Positions 1 to 7,790 of a DNA stretch of 64,000 nt are shown here, piece by piece; positions within the stretch are counted from its first letter, which is position 1; each line of letters starts with the position of its first letter. Under the pieces are notes generated by a model. The model saw only the letters and a program-made list of their open reading frames with translations. It had not been told where the DNA came from and searched no databases. Source of the DNA: Candidatus Omnitrophota bacterium (GTDB lineage: Bacteria > Omnitrophota > Gorgyraeia > Pluralincolimonadales > Pluralincolimonadaceae); contig JBAZFB010000007.1 in NCBI GenBank assembly GCA_041653595.1, forward strand, positions 1 through 64,000, read 5' to 3'. Made by a program: the position numbers and the translations under genes.

Positions 1-414
<414 letters not shown>

Positions 415-462
415 ATAAGAGTTAACCCCAACTTTCTCGCTCGGTTGAACTTGGCTATTCAA

Positions 463-474
463 TTTTCAAAGATC
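463..474 (-). promoter_or_regulatory. boxA-like element proximal to 16S
   Basis: The minus strand reads GATCTTTGAAAATTGAATAG, close to the TCTTTGAAAA-type boxA seen just upstream of 16S genes in many bacteria. It lies about 50 nt before the 16S 5' end and after the terminator-like hairpin. Known boxA elements bind NusB/NusE to build an antitermination complex. The match is by eye. Confidence 0.6.
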
Positions 475-490
475 GGAAAATTTAGCAAAT

Positions 491-515
491 AAAAAAGGCA
501 TCGAAGACGATGCCT
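491..515 (-). terminator. terminator-like hairpin inside the rRNA leader
   Basis: On the minus strand AGGCATCG-TCTT-CGATGCCT (515 to 496) forms a perfect 8-bp stem with a 4-nt loop, followed at once by five more T residues and then ATTT. This has the form of an intrinsic terminator, but it lies about 155 nt after the predicted rRNA start and before the 16S gene. Polymerase must read through it to make rRNA. It could instead be an RNase processing stem. Confidence 0.7.
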
Positions 516-562
516 GAATTTACAGGGAAAACTGCATCTTCTCTTTTTTTACTTCATCCAGA

Positions 563-590
563 TCTGTCAAAGAGTTTTTTCAAACTCTTT
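563..590 (-). promoter_or_regulatory. boxA-like motif within a 9-bp leader hairpin
   Basis: The minus strand reads AAAGAGTTT-GAAA-AAACTCTTT (590 to 569), a perfect 9-bp stem with a GAAA loop. The 3' arm runs straight into ACTCTTTGACAGA, which resembles the distal rRNA boxA (consensus near GCTCTTTGACA). Folding of the stem would hide most of the boxA. The promoter-distal position and the sequence suggest NusB/NusE loading. The regulatory reading is inference. Confidence 0.55.
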
Positions 591-675
591 TTTCTCCTTC
601 CTGGCAGCGAAGTGCAGTTGTAATGCCATACCAAAAACCCGTCGATAAAGCAATACGTCCTTTTGGTAACTGACA

Positions 676-704
676 AGGATACCATCACAGGAGAAGCTTG
701 TCAA
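676..704 (-). promoter_or_regulatory. rRNA operon promoter (sigma70 type)
   Basis: The minus strand has TTGACA (704 to 699), a 17-bp spacer and TATCCT (681 to 676). Directly upstream, 705-726 is an A-rich block like an UP element. The -35 sits inside AAGCTT-GAC-AAGCTT (708 to 694), a short symmetric sequence. The predicted start is near 669, giving a leader of about 255 nt before 16S. The hexamers, spacer and A-rich block together make this a strong call. Confidence 0.88.
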
Positions 705-726
705 GCTTTTTTTTAGTTATTTTTTC

Positions 727-1920
727 CTACGAAAGATCGACATTCAGGAAATGGCGGCCTATCTTCAGGAGATGGCGCTTGCCGGGCCCGAAAGACGGGC
801 GGGCGGCGTCATTTAGCTTCTCCCCGTCGAGCTTTACGGCCCCCTGCCCCAATAAAGAGAGCAGCTTGCTGCGGGAGTCGATGCCCATGGCCTTGAACTC
901 TTCCCTCGCGCCGTCAAAAACCTGGTTCAGGCTAAGCGGCCCGCCGGAAAGTTTCTTTACCGGAGCGTCGTCCGGGTCCTTCCTTTTCTGGAAAACATCC
1001 TCAAAGTTCTTCTTCTCAGCCGCGGCGGCCTCTTCCCCGTGATAATCTTTTACGATGAGATACGCCAAGTTCTTCTTCGCATCCATCGGATGCATAGCTT
1101 TGACCTTCTGCATATCCTCATCGGTCAACAGCTCGTAATAGCTGAACATCAGCTCATCCGAGACCGACATCACTTTCCCGAAGATCTCTTTAGCGGTCTC
1201 GTTTATGCCGATATAATTTCCGTAGGACTTGGACATCTTCGCAACACCGTCGGTCCCGACCAAAAGCGGCATCGTGATGACGACCTGCGGCTCCTTGCCG
1301 TAGGCCTCCTGGAGGTCGCGGCCGACGAGCATATTGAATTTCTGGTCGGTGCCGCCGATCTCGATATCCGCGTCAAGGATCACAGAATCGTATCCCTGCA
1401 TCAGGGGGTAAAAGAGCTCGAGGAAGCTTATAGGCTTGCCCTCTTTCAGCCTCTTCTGGAAATCATCCCTTTCAAGGAGGCGGGCCACGGTGTAGCGCTG
1501 GGCGAGCTGGACGAGGTGCTCGAAACCGAACTTCGCGAACCACGAGCTGTTATGCATGCGCTCGAAGAGTTCCTTATCGCCGGTCTTGAGTATCTTGCTG
1601 ACCTGTTTTTCGTAGGTCTTGGCGTTCTTCTCTATCTCTTCCTTGGTGAGGACCTTCCTCGCCTGATTCTGGCCCGACGGGTCCCCTACCAGGGCGGTAG
1701 CGTCCCCTATAAGGAAGATGACCTTGTGGCCCAGGTCCTGGAAATGCCTCAGCTTCCTTAATAAGACGGTATGGCCGAGGTGGATGTCCGGCGCAGTCGG
1801 GTCGAACCCCGCCTTGATGACAAGCTGTTTCTTCTTCTTCAGCTTACCGGCCAAGGCGGATTCGTTTATTATCTCTACCGCGCCGCGCTTAATAATCTCA
1901 AGCTGTTTTGCTGTGTCCAT
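727..1920 (-). CDS. tyrS: tyrosyl-tRNA synthetase
   Basis: This class I aminoacyl-tRNA synthetase charges tRNA-Tyr in the cytoplasm. The 397-aa protein has the HIGH-type motif HLGH at residues 47-50, with AGFDPTAPDIHLGH just as in the family, and KMSKS at 228-232. GGTDQKFN around 189 lies in the tyrosine/ATP site. The C-terminal 60 or so residues look like the S4-type RNA-binding domain. Length and the KLL/ARRP tail fit the TyrZ-like subgroup. It starts 1 nt after the rpsA stop and is the last gene before the rRNA promoter, so it probably ends the rimP-to-tyrS series. No T-box leader is visible. Confidence 0.96.
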   Translation of the reverse strand: MDTAKQLEIIKRGAVEIINESALAGKLKKKKQLVIKAGFDPTAPDIHLGHTVLLRKLRHFQDLGHKVIFLIGDATALVGDPSGQNQARKVLTKEEIEKNAKTYEKQVSKILKTGDKELFERMHNSSWFAKFGFEHLVQLAQRYTVARLLERDDFQKRLKEGKPISFLELFYPLMQGYDSVILDADIEIGGTDQKFNMLVGRDLQEAYGKEPQVVITMPLLVGTDGVAKMSKSYGNYIGINETAKEIFGKVMSVSDELMFSYYELLTDEDMQKVKAMHPMDAKKNLAYLIVKDYHGEEAAAAEKKNFEDVFQKRKDPDDAPVKKLSGGPLSLNQVFDGAREEFKAMGIDSRSKLLSLLGQGAVKLDGEKLNDAARPSFGPGKRHLLKIGRHFLNVDLS

Positions 1921-1921
1921 T

Positions 1922-3484
1922 TTAGGCCTTCAGGCTTAAAGCGATCCTTCTTTCCGCATCGTCGACGCGCAGGACTTTGACGGTCACCTTGTCGCCGACT
2001 TTATATGCCTCTTCAAGCTTGCCTGTCGCCTCGACCGGGAGCTCGGATATATGGGCAAGGCCCTCGAGGTCCGGAGAGAGTTCGACAAAAAGCCCGAAGT
2101 TCGTTATCTTCGTTATCATCCCTTCGGCGACAGTGCCGGGCTGGAACTTCGCGACGAATTCCGGCCATGGGTCCGGCACCAACTGCTTCATACCTAGCGC
2201 CAGTTTCCTGTTCTCGGCGTCGACAGACATGACCACCGCGTCTATCTTCTGTCCCTTCTTCAGTACTTCCGAAGGATGGTTGATCTTCCTGGTCCAGGAG
2301 ATATCGGTATTATGGAGCAGCCCGTCTATCCCCTCTTCCAGCTCTATGAACGCGCCGTAATCGATGAACGAGCGGACCTTGCCCTTGACCTGCGTGCCGA
2401 CGGGATACTTTCCGGCGACCTCGGTCCAGGGGTTCATCTCGGTCTGCTTGATGCCAAGCGCGATCTTCTGGCTGTCCTTATCTATATTGAGGACTACCGC
2501 CTCTATCATATCCCCGATAGCGAGGACTTCGGAGGGATGGCCTATCCTCTTGGTCCACGAGAACTCGGAGATATGGACGAGCCCCTCGATACCCTTCTCG
2601 AGCTCGACGAACGCGCCGTAAGGGACGAGGTTCACGACCTTGCCCTTTACCCTGCTTCCCACGGGATACTTAGTGATGACCTGTTCCCACGGGTTCGGCG
2701 TCTTCTGCTTGAGGCCGAGAGAAAGCTTGCCGGTCGTCTTATCGAGCGACAGGAGAACAACCTCTATCTTGTCGCCGACAGCGACCAACTCGCTCGGATG
2801 GGATATCCTTCCCCATGACATGTCGGTGATATGTAAAAGCCCGTCGACACCGGGAGCTACATTGATGAACGCGCCGAAGTCGGTGATGTTCTTCACGACG
2901 CCGGGGATCAATTGGCCCGGTTTGAGCTCTTCCATCATCTTGCCTTTGGCTACGTCCCTTTCCCTGATTATGGCGTCTTTACGGGAAACGACGATGTTCT
3001 TCCTGGGCTTGTTGATCTTTACTATGACAAAATTAAGGACCTGGCCCAAAAGCTGGTTCAAGTTGCCGAAGCCCTTTAAGAAGACCTGGCTCGCCGGAAG
3101 GAACGCCTCTACTCCGATATCGACCGTGAGCCCGCCTTTTACCTTCTTGGTGACGCGGCCCGGTACCATATCGCCTTCCTTGCGCTCGGCGATTATCTTC
3201 TCCCAGACCTGCATGCGCTCGGCCTTCCTCTTCGAAAGGACGACCATGCCCTCGTCATTCTCCTTCGCCTCTATGAGGACATCCAGCTCGTCGCCGACCT
3301 TGATCGATTTCGGGTCGTTGAACTCCTCGAACGATATGACGCCCTCCGACTTGTAACCGATATCGATGACAAGGTCCTTCGCCGTGATGCCGATCACCTT
3401 GCCTTTTACGATATCGCCTTCCTTTACGTCTTTAAAACTGTCCTCGTAGATCTTGGACATTTCTTCATGATTCTCATCAACCAT
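1922..3484 (-). CDS. rpsA: 30S ribosomal protein S1
   Basis: S1 binds mRNA on the 30S subunit and assists initiation. The 520-aa product contains six S1 (OB-fold) repeats, near residues 20-86, 103-168, 188-258, 275-345, 362-432 and 449-518. The last four carry the typical DFGAF/PYGAF/DYGAF/NFGLF and GLxHI.E/D signatures. Six repeats and this length match proteobacterial S1, whereas many Gram-positive homologues have four. A GAAGGGAG ribosome site precedes the ATG by about ten bases. The cmk-rpsA neighbourhood seen in many bacteria is kept here, with plsC between them. Confidence 0.96.
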   Translation of the reverse strand: MVDENHEEMSKIYEDSFKDVKEGDIVKGKVIGITAKDLVIDIGYKSEGVISFEEFNDPKSIKVGDELDVLIEAKENDEGMVVLSKRKAERMQVWEKIIAERKEGDMVPGRVTKKVKGGLTVDIGVEAFLPASQVFLKGFGNLNQLLGQVLNFVIVKINKPRKNIVVSRKDAIIRERDVAKGKMMEELKPGQLIPGVVKNITDFGAFINVAPGVDGLLHITDMSWGRISHPSELVAVGDKIEVVLLSLDKTTGKLSLGLKQKTPNPWEQVITKYPVGSRVKGKVVNLVPYGAFVELEKGIEGLVHISEFSWTKRIGHPSEVLAIGDMIEAVVLNIDKDSQKIALGIKQTEMNPWTEVAGKYPVGTQVKGKVRSFIDYGAFIELEEGIDGLLHNTDISWTRKINHPSEVLKKGQKIDAVVMSVDAENRKLALGMKQLVPDPWPEFVAKFQPGTVAEGMITKITNFGLFVELSPDLEGLAHISELPVEATGKLEEAYKVGDKVTVKVLRVDDAERRIALSLKA

Positions 3485-3526
3485 TTCCGTGTAACTCCCT
3501 TCTTTCTTTTGGATTTTTTAGTTCTT

Positions 3527-3543
3527 ATCCCGCTTTGCGGGAT
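3527..3543 (-). other. short hairpin between plsC and rpsA
   Basis: ATCCCGC-TTT-GCGGGAT forms a perfect 7-bp stem with a 3-nt loop, reaching the last base of the plsC stop codon. Neither strand shows a T run after it, so it is probably not an intrinsic terminator. It may protect an mRNA end or separate plsC from rpsA expression. Confidence 0.6.
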
Positions 3544-4175
3544 TACTGCGTCACTTCTTGCTGCTTTGCTGATTCCCCCAGGCGCTTGATCTCCCCGGCG
3601 ACGTGATCGGCCAGTTTTTGCGCGGCCTCCTTCTTGTCGCGCGGAAGATCGAGTTTTTTGGGATCGATCAGATCTCCTATATGTACGGCTATTGGCGTAC
3701 GTATTATGCGTTTCGCGCCCTTGGGCAGGGCCTTATCCGTCCCCTCTATATAAGCCGGCAGAATAGGCGCCCCTGTCATCAGGCTCAAATAACCGATACC
3801 GGGCTGGGCTTCCTGCATCTCGCCGGTCTCGCTCCTCGTCCCTTCCGGGAATAGAAAGACCGCCTTACCGGATCTGAGGAGGCGGATCGCGGACTTCATA
3901 GCCCCGATATCCCCCTTGTCCCTGTTTACAAGGATCAAATTGCACCTGCCGACCACCTGCTTGAACAACCAGTTATCCGACAAGGTGCGCCTCGCCATAA
4001 AACGAAGCCTGCGCGGCGAAGCGGCCGACATAGCCGGCGGGTCGAGATGGCTTACGTGGTTACTGGCCAAGATAAAAGCCCCTTTCTTCGGGATCTTCTC
4101 CTGCCCGTAAACCCTGAAACCCATATACATGGAAAGGAACAGCTTGCAAGTATTTCTTACAAGGAAATACATCAT
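3543..4175 (-). CDS. plsC: 1-acyl-sn-glycerol-3-phosphate acyltransferase
   Basis: Members of this family acylate lysophosphatidic acid to phosphatidic acid at the inner membrane. The 210-aa protein has the catalytic NHxxxxD motif as NHVSHLD at residues 39-45 and the substrate-binding PEGTRS at 110-115, with the usual spacing. A hydrophobic N-terminus (MMYFLVRNTCKLFLSMYMGF) probably attaches it to the membrane. It lies 3 nt after cmk and before rpsA, so it is likely co-transcribed. The motif pair makes the family certain. Substrate preference is inferred from the usual role. Confidence 0.93.
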   Translation of the reverse strand: MMYFLVRNTCKLFLSMYMGFRVYGQEKIPKKGAFILASNHVSHLDPPAMSAASPRRLRFMARRTLSDNWLFKQVVGRCNLILVNRDKGDIGAMKSAIRLLRSGKAVFLFPEGTRSETGEMQEAQPGIGYLSLMTGAPILPAYIEGTDKALPKGAKRIIRTPIAVHIGDLIDPKKLDLPRDKKEAAQKLADHVAGEIKRLGESAKQQEVTQ

Positions 4176-4178
4176 TAT

Positions 4179-4844
4179 CTATAAGGCCTTTATAATACTC
4201 AGGACTTTATCCACGACGCCTTCTATCGTCAGGTCTGTCGTATCTACCAGTATCGCGTCTTCGGCTTTCTTCAACGGGCCGATAGCGCGGTTGAAATCGC
4301 TCTCGTCGCGTATTTTGAGGTCTTTTCTTACTTCCTCTTCGGTCAAGGCGGCGCCGTTCCCGTTCAATTCCTTGTGCCGCCTGCCCACCCTGACGTCAAA
4401 TGAGGCGTCGATATAAAACTTTTTGTCCGCGTCCGGAAGGACTACGGTCCCGATATCGCGGCCTTCCATCACGGTGCCGCCCTCTTCGCCCAACTTGCGC
4501 TGTTTGGCGACCATGCATTCGCGGACAGGTTTCGCGCGCGCGATATATTTGACTTTGTTCGTGATCTCGGGCGTCCTTATTTCGGAGGTCACGTCCTCGC
4601 CGTCAAGGTAAACATTCAATGAACCGCTGGACTGCTCTAACTTTATATCGGTCGCCCTTGCGAGCGCGCCGAGTTTCGCTTCGTCGTTTAAGTCCGCTTT
4701 TGTCCGCAGCGCCTTAATGGTGAGCGCGCGGTACATCGCCCCGGTATCTATATACAGGAAGCCGAGCCTCTGCGCTACGAGTTTCGCTACGGTGCTCTTC
4801 CCTGAACCGGCAGGGCCATCGATAGCGATAACCGGACGCCTCAA
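4179..4844 (-). CDS. cmk: cytidylate kinase
   Basis: Cmk phosphorylates CMP and dCMP with ATP. The 221-aa sequence opens with the P-loop GPAGSGKS (10-17), followed by LGFLYIDTGAMYRA, and has EGRDIGTVV in the middle as in the family. The start is a TTG (4844) whose last two bases begin the tyrA TGA stop, giving a TTGA overlap. A strong AGGAGGGAG site precedes it. The typical Gram-positive order is tyrA-aroA-cmk. Here no aroA lies between tyrA and cmk. Confidence 0.95.
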   Translation of the reverse strand: MRRPVIAIDGPAGSGKSTVAKLVAQRLGFLYIDTGAMYRALTIKALRTKADLNDEAKLGALARATDIKLEQSSGSLNVYLDGEDVTSEIRTPEITNKVKYIARAKPVRECMVAKQRKLGEEGGTVMEGRDIGTVVLPDADKKFYIDASFDVRVGRRHKELNGNGAALTEEEVRKDLKIRDESDFNRAIGPLKKAEDAILVDTTDLTIEGVVDKVLSIIKAL

Positions 4845-5683
4845 CTTAGCTTCTCCCTCCTAGCTTTAGAACGCTCGAATTCCCTGCTCAGGCGGGAGGC
4901 CGAGCCGCTCTTTATCAGTTTCTTGAGCCTGGCGATATTGCGCTCATATCTTTCAAGCGCCTTTAATATCTCTTTCCTGTTCGTCACGCATATATCGCGC
5001 CATATGACTGGATCGCTCGCCGCGATGCGGGTCGTGTCCTTGAATCCGCTCGAGGCGAATTCCAGCGACTTGTCGCTCGCCGTATTGATGATCGCGGCGG
5101 CGGCGATATGCGGAAGATGGCTTATCTCCGCGACTATCCTGTCGTGTTCCTCGGGTGATTTTATTACGACCCTCTCCACGCCGAGGGACTTCCAGAACCT
5201 GCTCAATTTAGCCAGCGCCGGTCTTTTTGTCTTCTTTGTCTTGGTCATTATGACGATCGAACCCCTGAATAAGTTATCCTGCGCGAATACGATGCCCCGT
5301 TTCTCCGAACCGGCCAAAGGATGCGAGCCGACAAAATCCACGCCCTTCGGCAAGATACGTTCAAGCGAGGCGACTATTTCGGCCTTCGTGCTTCCGGCAT
5401 CGGTGACGATACAGCCTTTTTTCAGGGAACGAGATATCTTTTTCGCAACCCCCGGTATAAGGCAGACCGGAGTGGCTATTATCACCAGGTCGGCGCCGGC
5501 GACGCCCCTGACTGCATCGAGCGTCCCTTTATCTATCGCGCCGCGAGCCAAAGCCTCATTAATCGAGGAAGCCCTGTGCCCTACGCCCACCACTGTCCCG
5601 GCCAGGCCTCTCTGCTTCAAGGCCTCGCCGATGGAGCCGCCGATAAGGCCGACCCCGATTATCGTCACTTTTTTAAATATCAC
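4841..5683 (-). CDS. tyrA: prephenate dehydrogenase
   Basis: TyrA oxidatively decarboxylates prephenate to 4-hydroxyphenylpyruvate in tyrosine synthesis. The 280-aa protein begins with the NAD-binding GVGLIGGSIG (10-19), then has VTDAGSTK, GSHPLAGSEKRG and ISHLPH, which are the conserved substrate and catalytic segments. No C-terminal ACT domain is present, so it is the simple single-domain form without built-in tyrosine feedback. The start is GTG and overlaps the aroF end by 11 nt, which indicates tight coupling with the DAHP synthase gene. Use of arogenate instead of prephenate cannot be excluded. Confidence 0.94.
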   Translation of the reverse strand: MIFKKVTIIGVGLIGGSIGEALKQRGLAGTVVGVGHRASSINEALARGAIDKGTLDAVRGVAGADLVIIATPVCLIPGVAKKISRSLKKGCIVTDAGSTKAEIVASLERILPKGVDFVGSHPLAGSEKRGIVFAQDNLFRGSIVIMTKTKKTKRPALAKLSRFWKSLGVERVVIKSPEEHDRIVAEISHLPHIAAAAIINTASDKSLEFASSGFKDTTRIAASDPVIWRDICVTNRKEILKALERYERNIARLKKLIKSGSASRLSREFERSKARREKLS

Positions 5684-6686
5684 GCCCGACCGCCTTCGCT
5701 ACGGCTTTAAGATCTTTCATCATCTTGTCAAAATTATCCGGGACAAGCGACTGAGCGCCGTCCGAGAACGCCTCTTCGGGTTTAGGATGGACCTCTACTA
5801 TTAAGCCGTCGCAGCCGGCGGCTATAGCGGCCCTGGACAAGGCGGGGACATATCCCCACTTGCCCGCGGCATGGCTGGGATCGACTATGACCGGCAGATG
5901 CGTCAGTTTTTTAAGGACCGGGACGGCGCTCAGGTCCAGCGTGAAACGCGTCTGGTCCTCGAAAGTCCTTATCCCCCGCTCGCAGAGCATGACGTTGAAA
6001 TTCCCGTTAGACAATATATATTCGGCCGACATCAACAGCTCGATTATGGTCGACGACATGCCGCGTTTCAGGAGCACCGGCTTCTTCGATAATCCCACTT
6101 CCTTTAATAGATTGAAATTCTGCATATTCCTGGCGCCGACCTGGAGTATATCAACGTATTTCTCGATCAGGGCGATGTCGCGGATATCCATCACTTCGGT
6201 TATGACAGGCAGGCCGGTCTTCTCGCGCGCCTCTTTCAGGTATTTAAGGCCTTCCTCGCCTAGGCCCTGGAAACTGTAAGGCGAAGTGCGGGGCTTGAAG
6301 GCGCCGCCGCGCAAAACCGAAGCGCCGGCCTTCTTTATATCCTTCGCTATATGGATAAGCATCTCGCGGTTCTCGATAGAGCATGGCCCGGCCATGACCG
6401 CTATCTTCTTCCCGCCCACCTTGACCTTGCCGACGTTTATTACGCTGCTCTCGTGCTTGAATTCCCGCGAGACGAGCTTATACGGCGCGAGGATCGACAT
6501 GACCTTCTCTACGCCGGGAAAGACATCGAGCGGAGTGGAGCGGAGCACGTCTTCCTCGCCTATCAGGCCTATGATGGTGCGCTCGACGCCCTTCGATATC
6601 ATCGGCTTCAGGCCGAGCGCCTTGACCTTCTCCACTATATGTTTTATCTGTGATTCTGTAGCTTCGGGTTTTAAGACGATTATCAT
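5673..6686 (-). CDS. aroF: 3-deoxy-7-phosphoheptulonate (DAHP) synthase
   Basis: This is the first enzyme of the shikimate pathway, joining phosphoenolpyruvate and erythrose 4-phosphate. The 337-aa protein has a ferredoxin-like/ACT-like N-terminal regulatory domain (about 1-75) followed by the barrel, with MAGPCSIE at 98-105, LRGGAFKPRTSPYSFQG and the C-terminal DPSHAAGKW. This is the Thermotoga-like class I-beta arrangement, in which the N-terminal domain mediates feedback by aromatic amino acids. It is distinct from the related KdsA at 52084. A clear AAGGAGATATAGG ribosome site precedes the ATG. It lies 1 nt after hisC. Confidence 0.95.
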   Translation of the reverse strand: MIIVLKPEATESQIKHIVEKVKALGLKPMISKGVERTIIGLIGEEDVLRSTPLDVFPGVEKVMSILAPYKLVSREFKHESSVINVGKVKVGGKKIAVMAGPCSIENREMLIHIAKDIKKAGASVLRGGAFKPRTSPYSFQGLGEEGLKYLKEAREKTGLPVITEVMDIRDIALIEKYVDILQVGARNMQNFNLLKEVGLSKKPVLLKRGMSSTIIELLMSAEYILSNGNFNVMLCERGIRTFEDQTRFTLDLSAVPVLKKLTHLPVIVDPSHAAGKWGYVPALSRAAIAAGCDGLIVEVHPKPEEAFSDGAQSLVPDNFDKMMKDLKAVAKAVGRDI

Positions 6687-6687
6687 C

Positions 6688-7779
6688 CTATATCTCCTTC
6701 GATACCTTCTTAAAAGCTTCCAAAAATTTCTTGTTCTCTTTATCGGTCCCTATCGTGACGCGGATATAGCTCTCCAGCTTATACGGCTTCATATCCCTGA
6801 CTATCACGCCGTATCTCAGGAGCTTCTGGAAGAACTCCCAGCTGTCGCGCTTTACGTCCACGAGCACGAAATTAGTCTGGCTCGGGACATACGCGACACC
6901 CATCTTATCCAGCGCGCTACAGATAAATTTCTTACCTTTAAGGACCGTCTCCCTGGTCTTCTTCAGGTGATCCGCATCATCGATGGCTGCCTGCGCCGCG
7001 ACCTGGGCCAGTGAGTTCACGTTAAACGGCTGCCTGATCCTGTTCATGCATTCTATAAGTTCGGCATTCGCAAGGGCGTAGCCGACCCTAAGGCCTGCGA
7101 GCCCGTATGCCTTCGAGAAAGTCCGCAGTATAATGAGGTTCTTGTCCTTCAGGTGCCTCATCGTGTCCGGATAATCCTTCGCGTCGACAAAATCATAATA
7201 CGCCTCGTCCATCACGGCGATGACATTATCCGGGATATTCTCGAGGAATCTCGTTATCTGCTTGTCGCTGATATACGTCCCGGTCGGGTTGTCCGGATTC
7301 GCGATAAAGACGAGCTTTGTCTTGCCGTCGATCGCCTTCCGCATACCGTCGAGGTCGTATTTGAGGTTGACGCACGGGACGACTTTTACCTCCCTGCCGT
7401 ATGCCTCGGTTATCAGCCGATATTCAAGGAACGTGGGATCCGCGATGACAGCGTTCTCGTCCTCATTCATGAATGCCTGGACTATCACGGCTATCAGTTC
7501 GTCCGATCCGTTGCCGAAGGTGATGTTCTCCGGTTTTACCTTGAGCTTCTTCGCGAGTTTCGTCTTAAGATAAAAGCAGTTGCCGTCAGGGTAACGGTTC
7601 AGGCTTTTGAGCGCCTTGGTTATCGCGGCCACCGCCTTGGGCGAGGGGCCGAGTGAGTTCTCGTTTGAGGCGAGTTTATAGACCTCCTCCAGCAAGAGCT
7701 CCCTCTTGACCTCGTCAATCGGTTTGCCCGGCTGGTAGGGCTCTATATTCATTACGCCTTTTTTAGCTAACCTGCTCAT
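6688..7779 (-). CDS. hisC: histidinol-phosphate / aromatic aminotransferase (HisC family)
   Basis: This fold-type I PLP enzyme has 363 aa. It shows the SNENSLGPSP entry motif (38-47), NPDNPTGT (161-168), DEAYYDF (191-197) and FSKAYGLAGLRVGY, with the PLP lysine near residue 223. The HisC family transaminates histidinol phosphate and often also aromatic 2-oxo acids. Its position between pheA and aroF, next to tyrA and away from any his gene, suggests a role in the last step of Phe/Tyr synthesis, perhaps with a second role in histidine synthesis. The assignment of substrate is inference from context. Confidence 0.9.
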   Translation of the reverse strand: MSRLAKKGVMNIEPYQPGKPIDEVKRELLLEEVYKLASNENSLGPSPKAVAAITKALKSLNRYPDGNCFYLKTKLAKKLKVKPENITFGNGSDELIAVIVQAFMNEDENAVIADPTFLEYRLITEAYGREVKVVPCVNLKYDLDGMRKAIDGKTKLVFIANPDNPTGTYISDKQITRFLENIPDNVIAVMDEAYYDFVDAKDYPDTMRHLKDKNLIILRTFSKAYGLAGLRVGYALANAELIECMNRIRQPFNVNSLAQVAAQAAIDDADHLKKTRETVLKGKKFICSALDKMGVAYVPSQTNFVLVDVKRDSWEFFQKLLRYGVIVRDMKPYKLESYIRVTIGTDKENKKFLEAFKKVSKEI

Positions 7780-7790
7780 CCTCTTCCCTT

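Larger units (their letters stand above)
415..726 (-). other. 16S rRNA upstream leader region (no protein gene)
   Basis: This 312-nt stretch between the tyrS stop and the 16S start holds no credible ORF. In transcription order it contains an A-rich block (about 705-726), a consensus promoter (676-704), a 9-bp hairpin overlapping a boxA-like motif (563-590), a terminator-like hairpin with a T run (491-515) and a second boxA-like motif (463-474). The layout fits an rRNA leader controlled by antitermination. The individual elements are listed separately. Confidence 0.85.

Noticed and set aside
1039..1761. Plus-strand open frame of 240 codons opposite tyrS
   Set aside because: Shadow frame of a conserved synthetase; no ribosome site or motif.
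5673..6686. A second KdsA instead of DAHP synthase
   Set aside because: The N-terminal regulatory domain and the DPSHAAGK segment, with neighbours tyrA, hisC and pheA, identify DAHP synthase; the real kdsA is at 52084.
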